From positions 1 through 18,090 of the forward strand of contig DIUB01000151.1 in assembly GCA_002422265.1 (NCBI GenBank): a stretch of 18,090 nucleotides of DNA, in the 5' to 3' direction. Origin of the DNA: Geobacter sp. UBA6169. Lineage in GTDB: Bacteria > Desulfobacterota > Desulfuromonadia > Geobacterales > Pseudopelobacteraceae. The notes below the pieces were generated by a model. That model was not told where the DNA came from and ran no database searches. It saw only the letters and a program-made list of their open reading frames with translations. A program made the position numbers and the translations under genes. Shown piece by piece: positions 7,452 to 13,636 of this stretch. How positions within the stretch are numbered: position 1 is the stretch's first letter; each line of letters starts with the position of its first letter.

Positions 7452-7491
7452 AGTGTTCGTAACCTCCGTACCAACGTGGCTGAACACTATG
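7449..7491. repeat. Perfect 10-bp inverted repeat over the yggT start
   Basis: CATAGTGTTC (7449-7458) and its exact complement GAACACTATG (7482-7491) are 23 bases apart. One arm contains the yggT start codon. The loop holds the yggT ribosome site, and the other arm coincides with the candidate -10 box of the yggT promoter. It could be an operator pair at about three helical turns, or an RNA hairpin if transcription starts farther upstream. Confidence 0.75.
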
Positions 7492-7514
7492 CCGGAAGAA
7501 CCCCTGAAAGTCAA
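7486..7514 (-). promoter_or_regulatory. Candidate sigma-70 promoter of the yggT operon
   Basis: Reading the minus strand, TTGACT (7514-7509) is followed after exactly 17 bases by CATAGT (7491-7486), matching 5/6 and 4/6 of the consensus. This would place the transcript start near 7479, about 28 bases before the yggT ATG. Confidence 0.5.
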
Positions 7515-7586
7515 AAGCTCTCTTGACGACACCTTGTCACTGCCGGCAGTTTCTGTTAATGGTAGTGCATTTTATACGGGGGAATC

Positions 7587-8375
7587 ATGTCCATACACCA
7601 ACTGCTTGATACGGCAGTGGAAGCAGCCGTTGCCGCAGGCCGTCTGCAACGATCTCGTTTTGCCGACAGACTGACTGTTGACCTGAAAGGAGCCAAAAAT
7701 CTGGTGACCGAGGTGGATCTTGTCTCGGAGCAGCTGATTGTTGAGCGACTGCTGGCCCGTTTTCCCGATCACGGTATGCTGGCAGAAGAGGGAGACTATC
7801 CCGGCGGTGACGGCACCCATGTCTGGATCATTGATCCGTTGGACGGCACCACCAATTTTGCCCACGGCTATCCCTGGTTCTGTGTCTCCATTGCCCTTCA
7901 GGCGGGGGGAGAGACCGTGATCGGCGTAATCCATAATCCTATGACTGACGAACTTTTTACAGCTGCTGCCGGTATCGGCGCCTTCAGGAACGGCTGCCGG
8001 ATCAGCGTCTCGGAGCGGCAACCCCTTGCCGGCGCCCTGCTGGCCACTGGCTTTCCCTATGACTGTGCTACGGATCCAGAAAACAACTTCAACCATTTCA
8101 TCAGGTTTCAGAAGGCAGCTCGCGGCATCCGACGGGCCGGCGCTGCTGCCCTTGACCTGGCTTACCTGGCGGCCGGTCGACTGGACGGTTTCTGGGAGGT
8201 CAAGCTGAAACCATGGGATGTGGCTGCCGGCACCCTGTTGGTGAAGGAAGCAGGCGGCCGGGTGAGTGCCTTTGACGGAAGCCCCTATGAGGTGACCAAC
8301 CATCGCATACTGGCCAGTAACGGCCTGATCCATGACGAGATGATCAGGCTGCTGGCTGAGGAGGTTCAGCCATGA
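7587..8375 (+). CDS. suhB: Inositol-1-monophosphatase family phosphatase (SuhB-like)
   Basis: This is a Mg2+-dependent sugar-phosphate phosphatase of the IMPase superfamily. The 262-residue protein carries the metal site in order: Glu67/Glu68 (LAEEGD), Asp83 and Asp86 within WIIDPLDGTTNF, and Asp211 in the PWDVAAGTLLVKEAGG motif. The RRAGAAALDLAYLAAGRLDG stretch is typical of SuhB and bacterial IMPases. Possible substrates are myo-inositol-1-phosphate or related polyol phosphates; SuhB in E. coli also has a role in transcription complexes for rRNA. Which applies here cannot be told. ATG 7587 has GGGGGA a few bases upstream. Its stop overlaps the start of the next gene by 4 bases (ATGA). Confidence 0.92.
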   Translation: MSIHQLLDTAVEAAVAAGRLQRSRFADRLTVDLKGAKNLVTEVDLVSEQLIVERLLARFPDHGMLAEEGDYPGGDGTHVWIIDPLDGTTNFAHGYPWFCVSIALQAGGETVIGVIHNPMTDELFTAAAGIGAFRNGCRISVSERQPLAGALLATGFPYDCATDPENNFNHFIRFQKAARGIRRAGAAALDLAYLAAGRLDGFWEVKLKPWDVAAGTLLVKEAGGRVSAFDGSPYEVTNHRILASNGLIHDEMIRLLAEEVQP

Positions 8376-8707
8376 AGCGCTCGCTGACCGCACTGCTGCT
8401 TTCCGTGTTCATACTGCCGGGCCTGGGGCATCTCTACCTGGGCAGTAAGCAGAAAGGTATTGCCCTGGTGCTGGCTGTCAACCTGCTGCTGCTGGTTGCG
8501 CTGTTTTTTGTTATGAAGCTGGCAAGCCCGCTGATCGGCGCACATTTGACCGCTACTCCGCTTACTGCGGACCTGATTATGGATATGATTCAGCCCTACA
8601 GCACCTGGGCCAAGCTGCTGCTGGCTGCATTTTTTGCCCTGTGGGGGTTCAGTCTTGTTGATCTGATCAGTATCCTGCGCCGTGGCGATGTCGCTCCCCT
8701 GGATTGA
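8372..8707 (+). CDS. Small integral membrane protein, TM2/DUF5683-like
   Basis: This 111-residue protein has a hydrophobic N-terminal segment with the motif LPGLGHLYLGSKQKGIALVL. That pattern (PG-x-GH/Q-x-Y-x-G, then a second helix) is seen in TM2-like and DUF5683-like small membrane proteins of unknown function. I count three likely helices: about residues 5-22 joined closely to 30-50, and a last one at about 80-101. The protein ends in a short polar tail. It is coupled to suhB by an ATGA overlap, so the two are co-transcribed. The TTGACA of the next gene's candidate promoter overlaps its stop codon. The motif resemblance is visual; no function can be assigned. Confidence 0.8.
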   Translation: MKRSLTALLLSVFILPGLGHLYLGSKQKGIALVLAVNLLLLVALFFVMKLASPLIGAHLTATPLTADLIMDMIQPYSTWAKLLLAAFFALWGFSLVDLISILRRGDVAPLD

Positions 8708-8732
8708 CAAACGGTGTTTGTCTGTGTAAGTA
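8704..8732 (+). promoter_or_regulatory. Candidate fabH promoter containing a 17-bp palindrome
   Basis: TTGACA (8704-8709, perfect -35) is followed after 17 bases by TAAGTA (8727-8732), or after 18 by AAGTAT. Between them lies GACAAAC-GGT-GTTTGTC (8706-8722), a perfect 7-base inverted repeat with a three-base centre that overlaps the -35. Such a position is typical of repressor operators. There is no T-run, so it is not a terminator for the upstream gene. Confidence 0.5.
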
Positions 8733-8784
8733 TGTCCCATTCCGGTGAAGGGAAACCTGCCTTGACGCGGGTGAAAAGAGAGCC

Positions 8785-9768
8785 ATGATACAATCACACA
8801 TAATCGGCAGTGGTGCAGGCCTTCCAGAACGTGTGGTCGGCAACGATTTTTTTTCTTATCTTATTGATGACGCTGAAGAATGGATTGCATCACGTACCGG
8901 TATCCGTGAACGACGTTTTGCCTCTGAGAGTGAATCCACCTCTGATCTTGCAGTACGTGCTGCCCGTGCTGCTCTGAGCAATGCCGGCATCAATGCCGAA
9001 GAACTGGATTGCATCGTCGTCGGTACCTCCACCCCGGACATGATCCTGCCCGCCACCGCCTGCATGGTGCAAAAGGAGATCGGTGCCAAGGATGCCTTTG
9101 CCTTTGATCTCAACTCGGTCTGCGGCAGTTTTGTGTTTGCCATGGATACGGCCGACAGCTTCATCCGCTCCGGCAAGGCCACAACTGCTCTGGTGATTGG
9201 CGCTGACACCTACTCCAAAATTCTTAATTTTGATGATAAAACCACCTGCCCGCTTTTTGGTGATGGCGCTGCCGCCGTGATCCTGCGTGGGCAGGACAAC
9301 TCGCAGCAGGGGATTTTGCAGACCTTTATCCGTACTGACGGCAACGGCTGGCCCCTGATCCAGGTTCCTTCATCCGGCTCCCGCAAGCCGGTTACGGCAG
9401 AGTCTATTGCTGCCAAAGAAAACACCTTTTACATGGCCGGTAAACCGGTCTATGTCTTTGCCACCAGCGCCATTCCGGAACTGATTCAGACCGTCTGCAG
9501 CAAGGCCGGTATCCAACCGGCCGATCTTGACTGGCTGATCCCGCACCAGGCCAATCTGCGCATCATTGACGCGGTCTCAAAAAAGCATGCAATCCCCAAG
9601 GAAAAATTTCTGGTCAATCTGCAGAAGTACGGTAACACCGCAGCAGCCTCGGTGGGACTGGCCCTGAATGAATTTCTGCAGGATGGCACCATCAAGCCGG
9701 GACATCTGGTGCTGGTAATGGGTTTTGGCGGCGGTCTTTCCTGGGGGGGGCTGTTGATACGGTTCTAG
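8785..9768 (+). CDS. fabH: Beta-ketoacyl-ACP synthase III (FabH-type)
   Basis: FabH enzymes start fatty-acid synthesis by condensing an acyl-CoA primer with malonyl-ACP. The protein is 327 residues, the usual length. The catalytic triad is complete: Cys113 (DLNSVCGSF), His254 (IPHQAN) and Asn284 (YGNTAAAS). WIASRTGIRERRFA and FGDGAAAV are further family motifs, and the C-terminal GFGGGLSWGGLL is typical. The sequence around the cysteine is VCGSF instead of the common AC-SGF, so its primer choice may differ from that of the housekeeping enzyme. The start at 8785 has a GAGAG site just upstream. It has its own candidate promoter and terminator, and no other fab gene lies nearby, so it may be a second, separately controlled copy. 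A specialised KAS III-like synthase is the main alternative. Confidence 0.9.
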   Translation: MIQSHIIGSGAGLPERVVGNDFFSYLIDDAEEWIASRTGIRERRFASESESTSDLAVRAARAALSNAGINAEELDCIVVGTSTPDMILPATACMVQKEIGAKDAFAFDLNSVCGSFVFAMDTADSFIRSGKATTALVIGADTYSKILNFDDKTTCPLFGDGAAAVILRGQDNSQQGILQTFIRTDGNGWPLIQVPSSGSRKPVTAESIAAKENTFYMAGKPVYVFATSAIPELIQTVCSKAGIQPADLDWLIPHQANLRIIDAVSKKHAIPKEKFLVNLQKYGNTAAASVGLALNEFLQDGTIKPGHLVLVMGFGGGLSWGGLLIRF

Positions 9769-9796
9769 CGGCCCGGTTGTTCAATCGATCTGCCAG

Positions 9797-9823
9797 GGAC
9801 AGGCTTCGGCCTGTCCTTTTTTT
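9797..9823 (+). terminator. Intrinsic terminator after fabH
   Basis: GGACAGGC (9797-9804), a TTCG tetraloop and GCCTGTCC (9809-9816) are followed by seven T (9817-9823). This is a textbook rho-independent terminator on the plus strand. Confidence 0.95.
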
Positions 9824-9862
9824 CATAGGATGTTTGTACCACGGTAATAAAAAGGGATAACC

Positions 9863-10573
9863 ATGACCACGACATGGGTACGTCAGTCAGTCCTGATCCT
9901 GGTGCTGCTGGTAGCGGCCACTGCCTGTATAGCTGCGTTTGGGTGGGATCTGACCCTGGCGAGGCACTTCTATCGTCCCGGCGAGGGCTTTTATCTGGGG
10001 AACGAGCAGCCCTGGCAGTTCTTGTATCGTTACGGCGAGAGACCGGCCTATCTGATTGGTATCACAGCACTGCTGGTCTATCTGGCCAGCTTTGTCACCA
10101 CACGGGTCGTGCGATATCGGCTGGCGGCCCTGTTCTTGGCCCTTTCTCTGGTGATCGGTCCTGGTCTGGTGGTGAATTCGCTTCTCAAGGGTGAGTGGGG
10201 CAGGCCCCGCCCGCGGCATCTGGTGGAACTGGGCGGCACCATGCAGTTCCATCAGCCCTGGCAGCCGGGGCCGGTACCGCGTAACGCCTCGTTCCCTGCC
10301 GGGCATCCCGCTGCTGCCTTCTATTTCTCTGCCCCGTATTTTCTGCTGCGTAAGTCCCGTCCGCGTCAGGCCCGCTGGTGGCTCTACGGCGGCGCCTTGT
10401 TCGGTATCCTGATGGGTATGGCCAGAATTGTGCAAGGGGGGCATTTTTTAAGCGATGTGGTCTGGAGTGCCGGGCTGGTCTACCTGACCATGCTGATCCT
10501 GGCCGCGTTGATGAAGCTTGATGAGCGTCTGGATGACGGTAAAACACCACTCAAGAACGACGTTGTCGGATAG
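9863..10573 (+). CDS. PAP2-family membrane phosphatase
   Basis: This is a 236-residue integral membrane lipid-phosphate phosphatase of the PAP2 superfamily. All three catalytic motifs are present: Lys109-x6-Arg116-Pro117 (KGEWGRPRP), FPAGH with His148 (in place of the common PSGH), and Arg188-x5-His194-x3-Asp198 (ARIVQGGHFLSD). The hydrophobic segments fall at about residues 8-27, 62-80, 88-107, 150-162, 172-190 and 200-216, fitting the six-helix PAP2 layout with the active site facing the periplasm. Possible substrates are phosphatidylglycerol phosphate, undecaprenyl pyrophosphate or lipid A phosphates; these cannot be told apart here. AAGGGAT lies just upstream of the ATG. It is followed 41 bases later by the HD-GYP gene on the same strand. 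Confidence 0.9.
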   Translation: MTTTWVRQSVLILVLLVAATACIAAFGWDLTLARHFYRPGEGFYLGNEQPWQFLYRYGERPAYLIGITALLVYLASFVTTRVVRYRLAALFLALSLVIGPGLVVNSLLKGEWGRPRPRHLVELGGTMQFHQPWQPGPVPRNASFPAGHPAAAFYFSAPYFLLRKSRPRQARWWLYGGALFGILMGMARIVQGGHFLSDVVWSAGLVYLTMLILAALMKLDERLDDGKTPLKNDVVG

Positions 10574-10614
10574 CCTGCTGCTTCAGTTTTGAACCGCACT
10601 CAGGGGGTATTGTC

Positions 10615-11568
10615 ATGTTTGACGAAAAATACCGGCCGGTCCATGTCGCCTGCATCGACCCGGACAAGTTTCCTCTGGTTGAGCTGTATATACAGAGCGG
10701 CACCAATCTGGTGCTGTACAAGCCCTCTGACCGACAGGTAAGCCGGGCGGATCTGCAACGGCTGGAGAGGAATCAGATTGAGTACCTGTATATCAACGCC
10801 GGCAGTGTCAGAGAGGTGGCTGATTTTCTTGAGGGAAGCATTGAGGAGCTGCTGGCTGATAACAACATGAGCGGTACGGTCAAGGGGCAGCTGCTGTCGC
10901 AGGTGTCCATGAACTATGTCATGGATGTCTTTGAGATGCCGGACAAGTTGTCAGACCTTGATAGATGCCGCAATCTGGTGCGGCAGCTGATGCAGTTCAT
11001 TGCTGCAAACGAACAACCGCTGACAGCCCTGCATAACATCATCAGCCACGACTTCTATACCTATGCCCACAGTGTGCATGTGGCCTCCCTGTCATTGCTG
11101 GTGCATGCCCAGGTCTTTGGGCTGACCCCGGCGGAACTTGAGGATGTAGGGATCGGCGGCATTCTGCATGATGTGGGTATGATCTTTGTACCCAGCGGCA
11201 TCCTTGAGAAAACCGACATCCTGACCAGCTTTGAATACAACCTGATCAAGAAACATGCCGAGCGCGGCTATGAGTGTTTGCGTGAATTGGGCGGTTTCAG
11301 TGATATCACCCTTGCAGCTGTCCGGTACCACCATGAGCGCAACAACGGTGAGGGGTACCCCTTTCAGCTGGCCGGTGACGAAATACCGCGTACTGCCCAG
11401 GTAACCGCCATTTGTGATGTCTTCAGTGCTCTGACCTCAAATCGTGCCTACAAGAAGGCCATGGCCAGGCATGAGGCGCTTGACCTGATGGCCAGTGTGG
11501 GCAAGGATGTTTTCAGCCCCCGATTACTGGAGAAATTCAGAGATGTGGTTTTGGGCGAGACGGCCTGA
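10615..11568 (+). CDS. HD-GYP domain protein (possible c-di-GMP phosphodiesterase)
   Basis: HD-GYP proteins hydrolyse cyclic di-GMP or act as regulators. In this 317-residue protein, residues 1-130 form an uncharacterised N-terminal region with no receiver or PAS motif, and residues about 140-315 form the HD-GYP domain. The metal-site motifs are visible: His185-Asp186 in GILHDVGM, His214 (KKHAERG) and His239-His240 in HHERNNGEGYP. Three positions differ from the usual consensus: HDxGK is HDVGM (Met189 for Lys), the GYP motif has Asn244 for Asp, and DVFDALTS is DVFSALTS. Activity is therefore uncertain. AGGGGGT precedes the ATG. It shares a strand with the PAP2 gene and ends at a strong terminator. 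No signal peptide or membrane segment is seen. Confidence 0.92.
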   Translation: MFDEKYRPVHVACIDPDKFPLVELYIQSGTNLVLYKPSDRQVSRADLQRLERNQIEYLYINAGSVREVADFLEGSIEELLADNNMSGTVKGQLLSQVSMNYVMDVFEMPDKLSDLDRCRNLVRQLMQFIAANEQPLTALHNIISHDFYTYAHSVHVASLSLLVHAQVFGLTPAELEDVGIGGILHDVGMIFVPSGILEKTDILTSFEYNLIKKHAERGYECLRELGGFSDITLAAVRYHHERNNGEGYPFQLAGDEIPRTAQVTAICDVFSALTSNRAYKKAMARHEALDLMASVGKDVFSPRLLEKFRDVVLGETA

Positions 11569-11598
11569 TCTGCTGCAGTGTTCAAAGAGAAGCAACGC

Positions 11599-11633
11599 AA
11601 AACGGGCGCCCGGTAAACTGGGGCGCCCGTTTT
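11599..11633. terminator. Bidirectional intrinsic terminator
   Basis: AAAACGGGCGCCC (11599-11611) pairs perfectly with GGGCGCCCGTTTT (11621-11633) over a nine-base loop. A- and T-runs on the two sides allow it to end both the HD-GYP transcript (+) and the small-gene transcript (-). Confidence 0.92.
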
Positions 11634-11659
11634 AGAGTGTAGAGAGATTATGCGGAGTA

Positions 11660-11959
11660 TCAGCCTTGTGTGCTGAAGTTTCCTCGCTGTTGCTGTTGCT
11701 GCTGCTGTACCTGCTGTTGCTGTTGCGTCTGGTCTGCAGCCCTGGTTCTGGCCTCATCTGCCCTGCTGTTGCTGCCGGTCATCTGCAGTGCCTGCTGAGA
11801 GATGGTCACCGTATCGGTTTGAGTTGACCTGACCGGTTTCTGGGCATCCTGGTTGTTCTGCAGTGTTGCACCTGCCTGTGTTTCAGTTGTCTTGGCATAA
11901 GGATTCACATTCGGGCTGCCGGTTGTCAGGCTGTTGGGTGAAAGTTGATTGATTTGCAT
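11660..11959 (-). CDS. Small Gln-rich protein with a DTVxIS motif
   Basis: I do not recognise a family. The 99 residues are Asn/Thr/Gln-rich and likely disordered. Near the middle is DTVTISQQALQM (residues 49-60), which resembles the D-x-V-x-[IL]-S-x-x-A motif of FlgM-like and other small motility-associated proteins. The end has a poly-glutamine run (residues 79-91, broken once by Val84). A strong AAGGAGGTGG ribosome site lies 6 bases before the ATG and overlaps the stop of the upstream gene, so it should be well translated and coupled. There is no signal peptide or membrane segment. The neighbour shares the motif, which points to a related pair. It ends at the two-way terminator. Confidence 0.75.
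   Translation of the reverse strand: MQINQLSPNSLTTGSPNVNPYAKTTETQAGATLQNNQDAQKPVRSTQTDTVTISQQALQMTGSNSRADEARTRAADQTQQQQQVQQQQQQQRGNFSTQG
11687..11725 (-). repeat. CAG/CAA glutamine codon run
   Basis: Thirteen codons near the end of the small Gln-rich gene are all glutamine except one valine. They are written in a mix of CAG and CAA, so this is a near-perfect trinucleotide run that could change length by replication slippage. Confidence 0.8.
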
Positions 11960-11975
11960 GAGTAACCACCTCCTT

Positions 11976-12458
11976 TTAGGCGATTGTTGGTTCTGCTTTA
12001 CTGCTGCGTGCCGTTGACCCCTTCAGAGCCTGTAAATCGGTAGGGGATATGTTCAGCGGCGGGGGGACGATCATCCTCAGTATTTCCCGATACAACGCTG
12101 GAGAAGCTTCTTTCAGGGCTTTCAACTCCTCTCCATTGCCCATAAACGGCGGGTACTGTTTGCCTGCTGCCAGATAGGCCTTGCTAGCCTTTTCAGGAGA
12201 CTGATCCTCTTTTCTGGCAGCCTCCTTCTTCAGTTCAGATCGCTTGTCCGCCTGTTGATTCAGGGCCTTGCTCATATCAACAGCAGTTTCTGAAAGTGCC
12301 ACTGTATCGGTGCGGTTGTTCTGCTGACCTGTCGGTGCAGGATTCTTTTCCGTTTGGTTTGTCAGGGGTACAGTCGGAGTGGTCGTCTCCGGTCTGATGC
12401 TGACCGAAGCCGTATCAGGCAGCGATGATGTCATATTAAGCGACATGGGTGCCAGCAT
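11976..12458 (-). CDS. Small Thr/Pro-rich protein with a DTVxLS motif
   Basis: Its function is unknown. The 160 residues begin with a Thr/Ser/Pro-rich stretch (1-48). Then comes DTVALSETAVDM (51-62), the same motif as in the next gene. After it lies a charged helical section (about 63-95), and then a more ordered end with GEELKALKEASPALYREILR and PPPLNISPTDLQALK. There is no signal peptide or membrane segment. The ATG at 12458 has AGGGAG eight bases upstream. The stop TAA abuts the ribosome site of the following gene, so the two form an operon. The layout (disordered N-terminus, DTVxLS, helices) recalls small flagellar regulators such as FlgM, but the similarity is confined to the short motif and I do not call it FlgM. 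Confidence 0.72.
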   Translation of the reverse strand: MLAPMSLNMTSSLPDTASVSIRPETTTPTVPLTNQTEKNPAPTGQQNNRTDTVALSETAVDMSKALNQQADKRSELKKEAARKEDQSPEKASKAYLAAGKQYPPFMGNGEELKALKEASPALYREILRMIVPPPLNISPTDLQALKGSTARSSKAEPTIA

Positions 12459-12499
12459 GATACCTGCTCCCTACCGAATCGATACGTACCACACTTCAA

Positions 12500-12528
12500 A
12501 TACTATGCTCCTGAACATAAAAATACAA
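12500..12528 (-). promoter_or_regulatory. Weak candidate promoter of the two-gene DTVxxS operon
   Basis: On the minus strand, TTGTAT (12528-12523) is separated by 17 bases from TAGTAT (12505-12500), in an A/T-rich stretch upstream of the start at 12458. The match is only 3/6 and 4/6. I saw no sigma-28 or sigma-54 consensus in this gap. Confidence 0.25.
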
Positions 12529-12577
12529 TAGATTTTTGCAGGTTAGGGCTGCAGTTGGCCGTGTGTTTCGACGGATG

Positions 12578-13636
12578 TCATCCTGCCCTCCCTGCCAGTC
12601 CTTCACCAGCTTCAACCACCGTAAGTCCGCAGTCTTTGAACAGTTCAGCCATCAGTGGTGGCGGTAGCCGTTTCTTCCAGCCGGCATGGAACATATCGGC
12701 AGCTGCCAGCACTCCTCCGGGGCTCAGCAGTCCGGCCAGAGTACGCAGCACCTGTGACAGTTGTTCAGGCTGGTGGAGCAACGGCCCGCCCAGTAGACCG
12801 TTGCAGATGATCAGATCAAACGATCCGGTCGTGTGTATTGCGTGAAGATCCTGTACGGTAAATGTTACCTGTCTGTCCCAGCCCTGCTGGACGAGAGGCT
12901 GCAGCCGATTCCGGTACCGCTGCTGGCGTTGCAGAGCATGGGGCAGGCAGCGCTGCTGTGCAGCCCATACCTCCAGCGGTTCCAGTGTCCAGCCCTCCAC
13001 CCTTACCTGGTGTGGCTTCAGGCCACTATCAGCAATCAGTTCTACCAGTTCCCAGGTGCCTTCACCGCTGCCGCAGGCAGCATCAAGCAGACGCAGGTGG
13101 CTGTTGCCCTTTTCAATAAGCAGATTGCGCAGCCATGCCAGCTGTCCAGGGTAGCGACCGAACCCATGTCCGTTGAAGCGCTCAGGAAGAAAGGAAAAAA
13201 AGAGAAAGCGGGTGAGCAGATGCTGTTCCTTCAACAGCCTTTCCAGCAAGCGGGCTGGATTAGCTGAGAACTGCAGCCAGGAAGGCAGGCTGCCAAAGCA
13301 GTCTGCCCAGCTGAGTGCGGAGTGAAACGGAGTTGAGCTGAGGATGGGGGGGTAGGCGAGGGCTTCCCGATAGAGGCGATAGAACAGGAGGCGTAGTTCG
13401 GCCAGGGGCAGATAGCGTTCAGACTGCAGTCTGATCTCTGGTGCGATTATCAGGCCCGGTGTGGGGAGCGGTACCGGGGAAGTGGTAGCATACACATTGA
13501 ATTGACAGTGGATACGGCACAGGCCGCCCTGAAAAAGCGTTGGATCGACCGCTTTGATCAGGGGGCAGTCGGGCAGATCAGAAGCTGCGCAGAGGGCGGT
13601 AGAGGGTGTCACGTTCCACCGGAGTCTTGCCGGCAA
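12578..13636 (-). CDS. SAM-dependent methyltransferase, CheR-like
   Basis: This protein has up to 352 residues with a class I methyltransferase fold in its second half. The SAM-binding motif I is LRLLDAACGSGEGTWELVE (about residues 182-200), followed by VRVEGWTLEPLEVWAA. FDLIICNGLLGG and LLSPGGVLAAADM form motifs IV to VI. The order and wording recall the CheR chemoreceptor methyltransferase family (CSTGEEPYS, then LIFCRNVL), but the match is loose. The first 175 residues are not recognised. The start is uncertain: TTG 13636 and GTG 13612 overlap the end of mqnE by 59 and 35 bases, and a later start near 13500 is possible. Neither early start has a good ribosome site. Position after mqnE could suggest a link to menaquinone synthesis, but no MenG/UbiE motif is seen. 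Confidence 0.72.
   Translation of the reverse strand: MPARLRWNVTPSTALCAASDLPDCPLIKAVDPTLFQGGLCRIHCQFNVYATTSPVPLPTPGLIIAPEIRLQSERYLPLAELRLLFYRLYREALAYPPILSSTPFHSALSWADCFGSLPSWLQFSANPARLLERLLKEQHLLTRFLFFSFLPERFNGHGFGRYPGQLAWLRNLLIEKGNSHLRLLDAACGSGEGTWELVELIADSGLKPHQVRVEGWTLEPLEVWAAQQRCLPHALQRQQRYRNRLQPLVQQGWDRQVTFTVQDLHAIHTTGSFDLIICNGLLGGPLLHQPEQLSQVLRTLAGLLSPGGVLAAADMFHAGWKKRLPPPLMAELFKDCGLTVVEAGEGLAGRAG

Noticed and set aside
7572..8393. Minus-strand open frame of 273 codons
   Set aside because: It lies opposite the clearly recognised SuhB-type gene, with no recognisable motifs.
8708..8784. Possible cyclic-di-GMP (GEMM) riboswitch upstream of fabH
   Set aside because: Such riboswitches are common in Geobacter relatives, so I looked for one, but the conserved GEMM core and its receptor helix are not present.
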